Notes: generated by a model not told the origin, from the letters alone. DNA of 64,000 nucleotides from Nocardiopsis sp. YSL2 (GCF_030555055.1 NZ_JAMOAO010000001.1:1612001-1676000), one strand, 5' to 3'; positions 19,694 through 28,514 are shown, numbered from the stretch's first letter. Made by a program: numbers and translations.

Positions 19694-20518
19694 GTGAGCG
19701 AAACAGAGCAGCCGCCCCGGACCACCGACGAGGCGAAGGCCCTGGCGGCCACCGCCGCGAAGGACCTGCTGGCGCGAGCCGGCGCGGACAACTTCGACGC
19801 CATGGTCGTGCTCGGCTCCGGCCTGACCGGCGCGGCGGACACGCTGGGCTCGTCGGACATCGAGTTCGACTCCACCGAACTCACCGGCTTCCACACCCCC
19901 ACCGCCGCAGGGCACTCCGCCAAGGTGCGCAGCATGTGGGTGGGCGAGAAGCGCGTCGCCGTCTTCATGGGGCGCGTTCACGTGTACGAGGGCTACGAGG
20001 CGATCGAGACGGCGCACGCCGTGCGCACCGGCATCGCGGCGGGCGCGCGGACGGTCGTGCTCACAGGCTCGGCCGGCTCCCTGCGGGCCGACATCGCGCC
20101 CGGTCAGCCGGTGGTCATCCGCGACCACATCAACCTCACTGCGACGTCGCCGCTCAAGGGCGCCTCGTTCGTGGACCTGTCGGAGGCCTACAGTCCCCGA
20201 CTGAGGCAGATCGTCCACGACGCCGACGCCACGCTCGCCGAGGGCGTCTACGTGGCCACGGTCGGGCCGCAGCTGCAGACCCCCGCCGAACTACAGGTCC
20301 TGGGCCAGGCCGGCGCGGACGTGGTGGGCCGCTCGATCGCGCTGGAGACCATCGCCGCGGTGGAGATGGGCGCCGAAGTGCTGGCCCTGGCGATGGTGAG
20401 CAACGACGCCCTGGGCGCGGTGTTCCACCCCTTCGAGTCCGAGCGGGCCCTGGAGGTCGCGGAACAGCGCGCCCCGCGCCTGGGCTCGCTCATCAACCGC
20501 GTGTTGTCGACCGCCTAG
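19694..20518 (+). CDS. Purine-nucleoside phosphorylase family protein with altered active-site residues
   Basis: A 274-residue homologue of trimeric PNP (PNP_UDP_1 fold). Phosphate- and ribose-site motifs are kept: VVLGSGLTGA near residue 38, FMGRVHVYEGYE, HINLTATSPLKGASFVDL and MVSNDALG. The base-recognition region normally reading F/Y-E-T-P-A-E reads LQTPAE, so the purine-contacting glutamate (human E201) is Q195; TN-x-x-GGL is TGSAGSL. It may prefer a different purine or have lost activity. GTG 19694 has no Shine-Dalgarno sequence, and TAGCAT ends 7 bases upstream, so it is probably leaderless. Repeat element A begins 7 bases after the stop. Confidence 0.8.
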   Translation: MSETEQPPRTTDEAKALAATAAKDLLARAGADNFDAMVVLGSGLTGAADTLGSSDIEFDSTELTGFHTPTAAGHSAKVRSMWVGEKRVAVFMGRVHVYEGYEAIETAHAVRTGIAAGARTVVLTGSAGSLRADIAPGQPVVIRDHINLTATSPLKGASFVDLSEAYSPRLRQIVHDADATLAEGVYVATVGPQLQTPAELQVLGQAGADVVGRSIALETIAAVEMGAEVLALAMVSNDALGAVFHPFESERALEVAEQRAPRLGSLINRVLSTA

Positions 20519-20524
20519 GGTTTT

Positions 20525-20555
20525 GGGTTGGGTTGGGTTCGGGTTGGGTTCGGGG
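20525..20555 (+). other. GGGTT-repeat tract with G-quadruplex potential
   Basis: Six runs of three or four G separated by TT or TTC start 7 bases after the PNP stop codon and form the outer edge of element A. Four GGG runs with 2-3 base loops satisfy the usual quadruplex rule. A related tract occurs at 59187-59212 in element D. Confidence 0.55.
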
Positions 20556-21176
20556 CGCTTGGGTTCGGGGCGCTTCACACCGGCGCCTTCGTCGTCGACT
20601 TGCCTTGCTCGTTCCTCGCTGCGGCCCCGTCTCCTCCTGCAGGCCCCGGCGCGCCCCTCACCCCCTGCTTGCCTTGGGCCTCCGCTCGTTCCTCGCTTCG
20701 GCCCGACCAACCCCCCTGTGGTTCCGGTGGGTTGGACCGCTCACCTTTCACCCCCAGGGGTCCCGTGGGCACAAGCGTGCCCCCCCCGGTAGCGCCGAGA
20801 GCCGGTATGTACACGTCCGGCCTCTTCGGGTTTCGGAGGGGAGTGCAGCCGCCTGCGCCCAAGGGGGGCGGATGTAGGCCGTCCAGCCAACAGGTGTGCA
20901 GGGGGTGAGAGGGAGGCCGTTCAAGCGGCCTCGACCCCAGGGGGTCTATCCGGGCCAAAGCAGATAGGGCTGCGCCGCAGGCGTCCGTTGAGGGTGGTGG
21001 CGGGCGACGGTGCGGGCACGAGCGGAGGCCCAAAGAAAACACAGGGGTGAGGGGCGCGCCGGAGCCTGCAGGAGGAGACGTTGCCGCCAGCGAGCTTGCG
21101 AGCCAGGCGAGTCGACGACGAAGGACCCGGCGTGAAGCGCCCCGAACCCAACCCGGCATCAAGCGCCCCGAACCAA
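20525..21176. repeat. Composite palindromic repeat element A
   Basis: A gene-free block whose two ends are inverted copies of a ~100-bp module (left 20567-20664, right 21044-21149). Constant parts are CCTGCAGGAGGAG, GTCGACGACGA and AAGCGCCCCGAACCC. Inside each arm is a second block with GGGCCTCCGCTCGT; the right arm carries an additional ~50-bp insert that the left lacks. The centre holds CCCCCTGGGG-type small palindromes. Related copies are elements B, C and D. The left end matches the reverse complement of the right end of D almost base for base, and the right end matches the reverse complement of the left end of D. No convincing coding potential, transposase or target-site duplication is seen. 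Confidence 0.85.
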
Positions 21177-21177
21177 C

Positions 21178-21273
21178 ACAGCCTTCGACCGGACGGGCCG
21201 GTACCGGCGTGGCGAGCGTACACCCCGAGGCCTTGGGATGGACGGCACCGGCCGTGGCTCGGTCGAAGGCTGT
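21178..21273. repeat. Long hairpin next to element A
   Basis: A 14-base perfect inverted repeat (ACAGCCTTCGACCG and its complement) encloses 68 bases. The stem continues inward with few mismatches through ACGGGCCGGTACC / GGCACCGGCCGT. The 96-base unit abuts the outer edge of element A and could be the end of another small element or a structured RNA. Confidence 0.5.
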
Positions 21274-21437
21274 GCTGCTGGTGGTGTCGTGTCGCGCAGG
21301 ATCCCCGCAGACCCCGTTGGACTCGCGAACCCGACACCGTTCCTACCGATATTCAGTTGAACCGCGCGCGTCGCCTTCGGAAGGGGTTCGGGCGGGTGGC
21401 CATCCGCGCGAAGTCCGCCCGCTCGGAACCATTTCCC

Positions 21438-21456
21438 TTAGGCATGCCTTACCTAA
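21438..21456. promoter_or_regulatory. Iron-box-like site (IdeR/DmdR type) without an adjacent gene
   Basis: TTAGGCATGCCTTACCTAA matches the 19-bp actinobacterial iron-regulator consensus TTAGGTTAGGCTAACCTAA at 14 positions, including both outer TTAGG/CCTAA halves. No start codon of a recognisable gene lies within 200 bp in either direction: element A and a hairpin lie to the left, and the 3' end of a minus-strand gene to the right. Confidence 0.45.
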
Positions 21457-21499
21457 CCAGATGTCGAGGAGTGCGTCAACCCACCCGTGGAAAGACGAC

Positions 21500-21530
21500 G
21501 GACCCGGCCGCCCTCAGGGGCGCCGGGTCC
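21500..21530 (-). terminator. Hairpin terminator after the PH-like membrane protein gene
   Basis: GGACCCGGC and GCCGGGTCC form a 9-bp stem, with further partial pairing inside (GCCC/GGGC), 18 bases beyond the stop of the minus-strand gene at 21548. Confidence 0.55.
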
Positions 21531-21547
21531 GGTCGGGGTCCGTCGGC

Positions 21548-22177
21548 TCAGGCGAACAGCACCGCGCCCACGACCGTCACGACGGTCGCGGTCAGGATCA
21601 CGATCACCTCGACCGGCACCATGGTCTGCGGCGCGTCCTCGGCGCCCAGCGCGGCGGGACCGGCCTCGTCCACGTCCTTGATCGGCCCGGTCAGCGGACG
21701 CGTCTTGTACCGCTCGGCGTCCTGGCGCAACTGCCGCGCGGCCAGGTCCACCGGCCGCATCCGCGCGGGATCCTCGTCGTCGTCGGGGTCGAGGAAGCCG
21801 GCGTCGCGGCGCATGTTGTCGCGGACCTTGGCGCGCTTGGTCTCCCGCAGCGGCCACGAGCGCACGATCGCCCGCCTCGTGTGCACCCGCAGCACGTCGG
21901 TGACGTCCACCCACTGGACCGCGGCCCACGGCACGAAGGTCTCCCGCAGCGGATTGATCACCCGCAGCCCCCGCTCGGTGACCGCCACCCGCGGCCGCAG
22001 CCACACGAGGTAGACCACGGCCACGCTGGCGGTCAGCACGGCGCCGGCGATCCACGCCTGGCGGCCCTCCCCCCGGAACAGCACGTCCAGGAGCAGGAGC
22101 ACCGCGACCACGATCCACGCCGCCGCCAGCACGCGTGTGGGCGCGGAGTAGTGGCTCGTGGGGTTGGTCGGCTCCAT
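21548..22177 (-). CDS. PH-like (DUF304-type) membrane protein
   Basis: A 209-residue protein with two N-terminal transmembrane helices (about residues 14-32 and 40-58), then a PH-like region (WLRPRVAVTERGLRVINPLRETFVPW, the bPH pattern), an acidic linker (DPDDDEDPAR) and a C-terminal transmembrane helix (VEVIVILTATVVTVVGAVLF). Its start is fused to the stop of the adenosine deaminase gene as TGATG, so translation is coupled. Function is unknown. The frame is open further upstream inside the deaminase gene, but the coupled ATG at 22177 is the natural start. Confidence 0.78.
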   Translation of the reverse strand: MEPTNPTSHYSAPTRVLAAAWIVVAVLLLLDVLFRGEGRQAWIAGAVLTASVAVVYLVWLRPRVAVTERGLRVINPLRETFVPWAAVQWVDVTDVLRVHTRRAIVRSWPLRETKRAKVRDNMRRDAGFLDPDDDEDPARMRPVDLAARQLRQDAERYKTRPLTGPIKDVDEAGPAALGAEDAPQTMVPVEVIVILTATVVTVVGAVLFA

Positions 22178-23274
22178 CAGTCGGTCGCCCACTTCAACTG
22201 CGCGAAGCCCGGCTTGATGATGCCGTTGATCAGGGCCAGCCGCTCGTCGAAGGGCAGGAACGCCGACTTCATCGCGTTGACCGTGAACCACTCCAGGTCG
22301 TCCCAGCCGTACCCGAACGCCTCGGACAGCTTGGCGAACTCCTCCGACAGGCTGGTCCCGCTCTGCAGCCGGTTGTCGGTGTTGACCGTGACGCGGAAGC
22401 GCAGGTCGTGCAGGAGCCGGATCGGGTGCTCGGCGATGGACTCGGCCGCGCCGGTCTGCACGTTCGAGCTCGGGCACATCTCCAGCGGCACGCGCTTGTC
22501 GCGCACGTACTGGGCGAGCCGGCCCAGCACGGGCACGCCGTTCTCGTTCTCGGTGATGTCGTCGATGATGCGCACGCCGTGGCCGAGGCGGTCGCACCCG
22601 CACCACTGGAGGGCCTCCCAGATCGACGGCAGGCCGAACGCCTCGCCGGCGTGGATCGTGAAGTGGAAGTTCTCCCTCCGCAGGTACTCGAAGGCGTCCA
22701 GGTGGCGGGTCGGCGGGTTCCCGGCCTCGGCGCCCGCGATGTCGAAACCGCTCACGCCCGCGTCCCGGTAGCGGACCGCGAGCTCGGCGATCTCGGAGGA
22801 CCGCGCGGCGTGGCGCATCGCCGTCACCAGTTGCCCGGTGCGGATGCTGCGGCCGCGGTCGGCGGCGCGCTTCTCGCCCAGTTCGAGCCCTTCCTGGACG
22901 GCCTCCACGACCTCCTCCAGGGTCAGGCCGCCCTCCAGGTGCTGCTCGGGCGCGTAGCGCAGTTCGGCGTAGACGACGCCGTCGGCGGCCAGGTCCTCGG
23001 CGGCCTCGGAGGCGACCCGGACCAGGCCCTCACGGGTCTGCATGACGGCGGTGGTGTGCGCGAAGGTCTCCAGGTAGCGCTCCAGCGACCCCGAGTCCGA
23101 CGCGTCGCGGAACCACACGCCCAGTTCGGCGGGATCGTTGGTGGGCAGGCCGGTGTAACCGGTCTCGGCCGCCAGTTCGACGACGGTGGACGGGCGGAGG
23201 CCGCCGTCGAGGTGGTCGTGCAGGAGGACCTTCGGCGCCCGACGGATCTGCTCGATGGTGAGTGGCTGGTTCAT
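22177..23274 (-). CDS. add: Adenosine deaminase
   Basis: A 365-residue zinc metalloenzyme that converts adenosine and deoxyadenosine to inosine forms. Zinc ligands H19/H21 are in [16 protein letters not shown] carries a further metal histidine and the catalytic glutamate neighbourhood; LGHGVRI supplies the catalytic histidine; and VNTDNRL stands for the usual STDDP metal aspartate segment, as in many actinobacterial members. The gene leads a two-gene unit with the PH-like membrane protein. With the PNP homologue 2.5 kb away it forms a purine-salvage neighbourhood, though on the opposite strand. Confidence 0.94.
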   Translation of the reverse strand: MNQPLTIEQIRRAPKVLLHDHLDGGLRPSTVVELAAETGYTGLPTNDPAELGVWFRDASDSGSLERYLETFAHTTAVMQTREGLVRVASEAAEDLAADGVVYAELRYAPEQHLEGGLTLEEVVEAVQEGLELGEKRAADRGRSIRTGQLVTAMRHAARSSEIAELAVRYRDAGVSGFDIAGAEAGNPPTRHLDAFEYLRRENFHFTIHAGEAFGLPSIWEALQWCGCDRLGHGVRIIDDITENENGVPVLGRLAQYVRDKRVPLEMCPSSNVQTGAAESIAEHPIRLLHDLRFRVTVNTDNRLQSGTSLSEEFAKLSEAFGYGWDDLEWFTVNAMKSAFLPFDERLALINGIIKPGFAQLKWATD

Positions 23275-23433
23275 GCGTTTCAGGATGCCACCTGGCCGCC
23301 GTCCCCTCCGCCACGCCGGGGTGAAGTTGCCGAAAATACGGCAGAAGCCGAGGTGGGGCGCCCGTGCCGCGGTGTCGTACTATGCGCTGTCTCGCGCGGG
23401 TGGCCGGGCGTCCCCCCTGGTGGATCGGCCGCC

Positions 23434-24669
23434 TCAGGCGAGGGCCTGGTCGTCCACGCCGGCTTTGGGACGGGAGGCCCCCCACAGTGCGGTCAGTGCC
23501 GTGGTCACCATGAACCGGGTGCCCACGCCGATGGCCCGCTCGTCCACGTCGAATCCGCCGCGGTGCAGGTCCAGCATCGGCCCCTCCCAGTCCGGGGAGT
23601 GCGTGCCCAGCCGTGCCAGGGCGCCCGGGACGTGCTCCAGGTACCACGCGAAGTCCTCCCCGCCCAGGCTCTGCGGGGTGGCCGAGACCGCGTCGGAGCC
23701 CAGCGCGAGCGTGACCGCCTCGCGCATCATCTCGACGCTGCCCGACTCGTTGATGGTGGGGGGCACGCCCCGGCGGTAGGTGACCTCCGCCTCGGCGCCG
23801 TAGGCGCTGGCCACCGACTCGACCAGGCCCTTGACGATGTCGGGGGCCGCGTGCCATGCCTCGTCGTCCAGGCAGCGCACGGTCCCCTCCGCGACGGCGT
23901 CGTCGGGGATGACGTTGGGTGCCGAACCGGCGCTGATGCGGCCCCACACCAGGCTGAAGCCCGCACGGGGGTCGATGCGCCGGGACAGCGCGGCGGGCAG
24001 TTCGGTGACCACCTTGCCCATCGCGTAGACGAGGTCGGAGGTCAGGTGCGGGCGGGCCGTGTGCCCGCCGGGCCCGGAGAGGCGCACCATGAGCTGGTCG
24101 CAGGCGGCGGTGATGCCGCCCGAGCGCAGCCCGACCTTCCCGACCATCAGGCGCGGGTCGCAGTGCAGGGCGAAGATGCGGTCCACGCCCTCCAGCGCCC
24201 CCGCGTTGACCACCTCCACGGCACCGCCGGGCAGTTCCTCCGCGGGCTGGAAGACGAGCCTGACGCGGCCGGGCAGGGCGCCCGCCCGGGCCTGCTGGGC
24301 GAGGAAGACCCCCGTCGCCAGCAGGACCGTGGTGTGCACGTCGTGTCCGCAGGCGTGGGCGACGCCGGGGACGGTGGAGCGGTAGGGCACGTCCTTCTCG
24401 TCCGAGAGGGGCAGCGCGTCGATGTCCGCGCGCAGGGCGACCAGGGGGCCGGAACCGGAGCCGACGTCGCAGACCAGCCCGGTCCCCTGGGGGAGCTCCC
24501 TGGGTTCCAGCCCGACCGAGCGCAGCCGTTCGGCGATCCGCCCCGTGGTGCGGTGTTCCGCGAAGGCCAGCTCGGGGTGCATATGCAGATCCCGGCGGAA
24601 GCCGGTGAACTCCCGCTCATGGCGCGCCAGAAAAGCGGTCAACTGTTCCGGCAGGTCACGTCCCTGCAT
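23434..24669 (-). CDS. M20-family amidohydrolase (hippurate hydrolase/IAA-amino acid hydrolase type)
   Basis: A 411-residue metallopeptidase-like amidohydrolase. The metal-site motifs of the M20D group are present: ALRADIDALPLSDE, HACGHDVHTTVLLATG, FQPAEELPGGAVEVVNAG and LHCDPRLMVGKVG, with LGGEDFAWYLEHVPG at the C-terminal end. Enzymes of this group hydrolyse N-acyl amino acids. A 26-base gap separates it from the upstream GCS2-type ligase gene, so the two are probably co-transcribed; one forms and the other cleaves amide bonds, but a shared pathway is not proven. ATG 24669. Confidence 0.9.
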   Translation of the reverse strand: MQGRDLPEQLTAFLARHEREFTGFRRDLHMHPELAFAEHRTTGRIAERLRSVGLEPRELPQGTGLVCDVGSGSGPLVALRADIDALPLSDEKDVPYRSTVPGVAHACGHDVHTTVLLATGVFLAQQARAGALPGRVRLVFQPAEELPGGAVEVVNAGALEGVDRIFALHCDPRLMVGKVGLRSGGITAACDQLMVRLSGPGGHTARPHLTSDLVYAMGKVVTELPAALSRRIDPRAGFSLVWGRISAGSAPNVIPDDAVAEGTVRCLDDEAWHAAPDIVKGLVESVASAYGAEAEVTYRRGVPPTINESGSVEMMREAVTLALGSDAVSATPQSLGGEDFAWYLEHVPGALARLGTHSPDWEGPMLDLHRGGFDVDERAIGVGTRFMVTTALTALWGASRPKAGVDDQALA

Positions 24670-24695
24670 GCGAGGGTCCCCTCTTCGTTCACGTC

Positions 24696-25868
24696 TTAGC
24701 GTGCACCGGCTCCATCGCCGACACCGACTTCTGCACGGGTGGGATGGTCGCCCCGGAACTCGGCTGCGAGCATGTCGACGACGTCGTCCAGCGAACCGCC
24801 CTCGGCGACGACCGCGCGCTGCCTTTCGTAGGAGGCACCCTTGTCCAGGATCTCGGAGATCAGGTCCAGGTCCTCGGCGCAGCCCAGGCGGGCCGCGACG
24901 GGCGTCAGCTCACGCACCAGCTCGTACAGGTCGTCCCGGAGCGGAACGGTGGTTCCGTGCAGGTCCGTGATGACACGGGCGTCGAGTCCGTAGCGGGTGG
25001 CCCGCCACTTGTTGTCCCGTACCAGCCAGGACGGCGGGCTGGGCAAGCCGTACCCGCGGTCGAGCTGGTGGTCGAACAGCTCGACCAGGCTCTGCGAGAG
25101 CGCGGCGGCCATTCCCACCTCGCGCAGTGTGGGAATCCCGTCGAACATCCGGATCTCGATGGTTCCGAAATCAGGGTGCGGACGGATGTCCCACCACACT
25201 TCCTTGATAGAGGCGATGGTACCCGCCCTGAGTAGCGTTTCGATGTATTCCTCAAAAGCCGTCCAGTGCGGGAGGTTCACGGGAGGTCCGGACGTCGGCA
25301 GGGCACCGAAGATGATCGATCGCGAGGACGCGAGTCCGGTGTCCGCCCCGCTCCAGAATGGGCTGGAAGCACTCAAAGCGAGGAAATGAGGCAGATACTT
25401 CGCGAGGGCGTTCACCATGGGAATGGCCTTGTCCCGGCTGCGCACCCCCACATGGACGTGGACACCACAGGTGAGGATCCTGCGCGCCAACCACTGCATG
25501 CGGTCGACCAGCTCGCCGTAGCGCGCGCCGGGACTGAAGGACTGGTCCCGCCAGTCGTCGATCGGATGGGTCCCCGAGCAGGTCAGCGTGGTGCCGCGCG
25601 GATCGAGGACCTCCCTCATGCGGCCCACGTTGCGCGCCAGGTCGTCTTTGGCCTCGCCCACCGTCTCGCAGATCCCCGTCACGACCTCCACCTGCGACTG
25701 CATGAGCTCGTGCCGCAGCGGGGGCGCGGCGTCCTCACTCAGATCGGGGAGGTCGGCCAGGAGCTCCCGCGCCTCCTGACGCAGGTGGCGGCTGCGACGA
25801 TCGACCAGCTGGAGTTCCCACTCCACACCGAGCGTCGCGCGTTCGGACGACTTGAATGCGATTCCCAT
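24696..25868 (-). CDS. Carboxylate-amine ligase, GCS2/YbdK family
   Basis: A 390-residue ATP-dependent ligase of the glutamate-cysteine ligase type 2 family. Characteristic segments are LGVEWELQLVD at residues 13-23 (acidic metal/substrate site), HELMQSQVEVVTGICET, TCGVHVHVGVRSRDKAIP and DNKWRATRYGLDA. YbdK itself has weak gamma-glutamylcysteine synthetase activity; actinobacteria use mycothiol, so glutathione synthesis is not implied and the real substrates are uncertain. GGAGG lies 4 bases before ATG 25868. It is probably the first gene of a unit with the M20 hydrolase. Confidence 0.88.
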   Translation of the reverse strand: MGIAFKSSERATLGVEWELQLVDRRSRHLRQEARELLADLPDLSEDAAPPLRHELMQSQVEVVTGICETVGEAKDDLARNVGRMREVLDPRGTTLTCSGTHPIDDWRDQSFSPGARYGELVDRMQWLARRILTCGVHVHVGVRSRDKAIPMVNALAKYLPHFLALSASSPFWSGADTGLASSRSIIFGALPTSGPPVNLPHWTAFEEYIETLLRAGTIASIKEVWWDIRPHPDFGTIEIRMFDGIPTLREVGMAAALSQSLVELFDHQLDRGYGLPSPPSWLVRDNKWRATRYGLDARVITDLHGTTVPLRDDLYELVRELTPVAARLGCAEDLDLISEILDKGASYERQRAVVAEGGSLDDVVDMLAAEFRGDHPTRAEVGVGDGAGAR

Positions 25869-26029
25869 CTGCCCTCCGGGGGGTGTTTGCCGACCGCCGT
25901 GGTCGGCGCACCTTCGAGCCCCGGCGAACCGGTCAACCGGGACAGAAGAGGACTACCCTTCCCACACCGCGCGCATACGGGGATATGTACCCGGCCACAG
26001 GAGGAATTCCTGAAAATGTCGAAACGGGT

Positions 26030-27142
26030 TCAGCGGTCGCGCCGCCGCACCCGTCCCAGCAGCCCGGCGACCGCTCCCCCGGCCCCGGCGGCACCCACCA
26101 GCGCGGCGATCCCCGCGACGATCCGCTGGTCGGCGCGGCGCCGGTCGGGCGCCGACGCCGGCGCCCGGGGCGTCGGCCCCTGCCGGGACCAGTCCAGGCC
26201 GTTCTCCTCGGGCAGCGACAGCGTCCCGGTGTAGGGCGCCGGCATCGGGAGCCAGGTGGCCGTCCAGGCCGCGCTGAACATCACCAGGCGCATCACCAGG
26301 TTGATCCACACGAGCAGCCCGACGAGCACCGCGAACGACGCGTAGACGGGATTGCTGAGGGTTCCGGCGAGCAGCACCGCCGCGGTCGCCTTGAGCGCCT
26401 CGAAGCCCACGGCACCGAGCAGAGCGCCGCGCCACATCATCCGCATCGGCCGACCGCTGCCCGAGAGGAACGTGAAGACCAGCATGAACAGGACCATGTT
26501 CATGAAGATCGCGACGGCCAGGGCCAGCAGGCGCAGCAACACGTTGGCCCACACCGAGCCGTCCAACCCGACCAGGGCCAGCGACCAGGCCGTGGCCGCC
26601 TGCCCGATGCTGGTGAAGGACACGGTGAGCAGCAGCGCCAGCCCCAGCCCGCCCATGACGAACAGGTCGCCCGCCTTGCGCAGCAGGACGTTCGGGCCCT
26701 CCTTGACGCTCTTGAGCCAGATCGAGTGCAGTGCCTGGCGCAGGGCCGACACCGAGTTCAGGCCCGCGTAGAGCAGGCCGAGCAGACCCAGGACTCCGGC
26801 GCCCACCCGGGCCTGGGCGATCTGGTCCATGGGCAGCTCCTCCGACAGGCCCGGCAGCACACCGTCGATCCCCTCTTCGAGGGTGGCGGTGAGCTCGACC
26901 TGCATCGAGGCCAGGTAGCCGACCACGGCGAAGGCCAGCGCGAGCAGCGGAAAGAAGGACAGGAACGCGAAGTAGGTGACCGCCCCGGCGAGCTGGTTGC
27001 CGTTGCGGTCCGCGTAGCGCTCGTAGGCGCGTACCGCGTGGTCCACGACGGGGTGGCGGCGCCGGAGCCGCCAGTACGCGTCCATCGACAGGTTCTGGTA
27101 GTGCCGGGCCCAGTCCTTCGCCCTGTCCAGCGCTGCCGCCAT
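26030..27142 (-). CDS. YihY/BrkB-family inner membrane protein
   Basis: A 370-residue polytopic membrane protein of the UPF0761/YihY (formerly 'ribonuclease BN') family. The hallmark sequence is AGAVTYFAFLSFFPLLALAFAVVGY, the first helix with its re-entrant proline, followed by about five more helices and a soluble Pro/Arg-rich tail of about 60 residues. The tail contains a final hydrophobic stretch (VAGIAALVGAAGAGGAVAGLLG) and ends in basic residues. Function is unproven; the old nuclease assignment was an error. ATG 27142 follows AAGGA. The open frame continues upstream for 140 codons, but that part is non-conserved antisense. Confidence 0.86.
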   Translation of the reverse strand: MAAALDRAKDWARHYQNLSMDAYWRLRRRHPVVDHAVRAYERYADRNGNQLAGAVTYFAFLSFFPLLALAFAVVGYLASMQVELTATLEEGIDGVLPGLSEELPMDQIAQARVGAGVLGLLGLLYAGLNSVSALRQALHSIWLKSVKEGPNVLLRKAGDLFVMGGLGLALLLTVSFTSIGQAATAWSLALVGLDGSVWANVLLRLLALAVAIFMNMVLFMLVFTFLSGSGRPMRMMWRGALLGAVGFEALKATAAVLLAGTLSNPVYASFAVLVGLLVWINLVMRLVMFSAAWTATWLPMPAPYTGTLSLPEENGLDWSRQGPTPRAPASAPDRRRADQRIVAGIAALVGAAGAGGAVAGLLGRVRRRDR

Positions 27143-27289
27143 ACGGTCCTTCCCCTGCCGGCCCCAAAGTGTGGGACACCCTAGTGCAGTGGCGGCACGG
27201 TGTGGGGACGCCACGCGCGGATCCGCGGCGGCACACGGCAGACTTGGGGTAGGAGCTGTCAGGGGGATCCGGGAGAAGGGAGACGTCCG

Positions 27290-28411
27290 GTGGGGGGCGC
27301 GGGGGCGCGGTTGCGTGCTGTGTTGGGGGTGCGGTCGGCGGGACCGCTCGGTGAGTGGTCGGCCGAGGCCCCGGACCCGGACGAGCTGGCGAAGGAGTAC
27401 CTGGAGCGGTTCGGCGAGGCGCCCGCGGGGGTGTGGCGTGCGCCGGGCCGGCTGGCGCTGATGGGCGAGCACACGACGGTCGCCGCGGGCCCGGCCCTGT
27501 ACGCCGCACTGCCCTGGGGTGTGACGGCGGCGGTCGGGGAGGCGCCGGGCGCGGGCGTGCACGTGGCGACGCCCCTCGGCGCCGTGCGGCCCAAGGAGGC
27601 CGCGGCGCGGGCCGTGGCCGGGGCGGTGGCCGACGCGCGCCGGAACGGCTCACTGGCGCCCGACGCGGGGGTCCGGGTGCTGCTGGACGCCGATCTGCCC
27701 GAGCACGCGTCCCTGGGGCGCACGGCGGCCACGCGCAGCGCGGTGGCCCTGGCCCTGGCCGACATGGGCGGCGACCCTCCTCCCGAGGGGGCCGAGGCGG
27801 ACGCGCGGGTGGCCATGGTCGCCCGGCCGGGCTGCGCGGTGCGCGTCAACCCCAGGGGGATGGCGTCGACGGTCCTGCCGTTCGACCTGGCCGCCGAGGG
27901 CCTGCGCCTGCTCGTCATCGACACCGGTGCCCTGCCCCGCCGCGATCCGCGCCCCGCCCGTGAGGCGGAGCTGGCGCGCGCCCAGGAGATCCTCGGCCCG
28001 CTGCGCACGGTCCGGGACCTGCCCGCGGCACTGCGCGAGCTGCGCGACCCGGTGCTGCGCACCCGAGTGGAGTACGCGGTGACGGAGACGCACCGCCTCA
28101 ACGCGGCGGTGGGCCTGCTGCGCGCGGGCCGCTCCGCGGAGGTCGGTCCGGTGCTGACCGCCTCGCACCTGTCCCTGCGCCGGTTCGACCTGCCCACGCC
28201 GGAGGTGGACCTCGCCGCGGAGACCGCGGCCCGGGCGGGGGCCCGCGGTGTGCGCATGTCCGGGTGGCGCGGCACCGCCCTGGCGCTGGCCTCCGAGGAC
28301 CGGGCCGACCGCATCACGGACGCGCTCACCCGAGCCTTCACCGACCGGGGCCGGGTGGCGCCCCGCGTACGGGCGGCCGTGCCCTCGGCCGGTGCCCACC
28401 GTTTGAGATGA
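27290..28411 (+). CDS. Galactokinase-like GHMP protein with degenerate ATP loop
   Basis: A 373-residue protein aligned by eye with galactokinases. Motif 1 (normally GRVNLIGEHTDY) reads GRLALMGEHTTVAAG. Motif 2, the GHMP phosphate loop (normally PxxxGLSSSAA), reads LPEHASLGRTAATRSAVALA. Motif 3 (normally GGGFGG) reads GARGVRMSGWRGTALAL. The substitution of the catalytic-site Asp region (HTDYN to HTTVA) and loss of two glycine/serine loops suggest a non-catalytic or functionally changed paralogue. The GTG at 27290 is preceded by AAGGGAG at 7 bases; an open frame extends upstream without similarity. It is divergent from the YihY gene and upstream of the LCP gene. Confidence 0.72.
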   Translation: MGGAGARLRAVLGVRSAGPLGEWSAEAPDPDELAKEYLERFGEAPAGVWRAPGRLALMGEHTTVAAGPALYAALPWGVTAAVGEAPGAGVHVATPLGAVRPKEAAARAVAGAVADARRNGSLAPDAGVRVLLDADLPEHASLGRTAATRSAVALALADMGGDPPPEGAEADARVAMVARPGCAVRVNPRGMASTVLPFDLAAEGLRLLVIDTGALPRRDPRPAREAELARAQEILGPLRTVRDLPAALRELRDPVLRTRVEYAVTETHRLNAAVGLLRAGRSAEVGPVLTASHLSLRRFDLPTPEVDLAAETAARAGARGVRMSGWRGTALALASEDRADRITDALTRAFTDRGRVAPRVRAAVPSAGAHRLR

Positions 28412-28514
28412 CCTCGGTTCGGACGGATCAGGGCGAACCCGGCTACCCTTTCTGCGATCACATAGCCAGGAAGCACACCCAGACGTCCCCGGCGCGGAGC
28501 AGATAGGCGAATCG

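Noticed and set aside
20921..21337. A 138-codon minus-strand ORF inside element A
   Set aside because: It lies in repeat sequence, and similar translated phrases appear in both orientations of the other elements because of the palindromes. It has no ribosome site or conserved start.
24696..25868. Glutathione biosynthesis (gshA) assignment for the GCS2-type gene
   Set aside because: The YbdK-like family only weakly makes gamma-glutamylcysteine, and actinomycetes generally use mycothiol.
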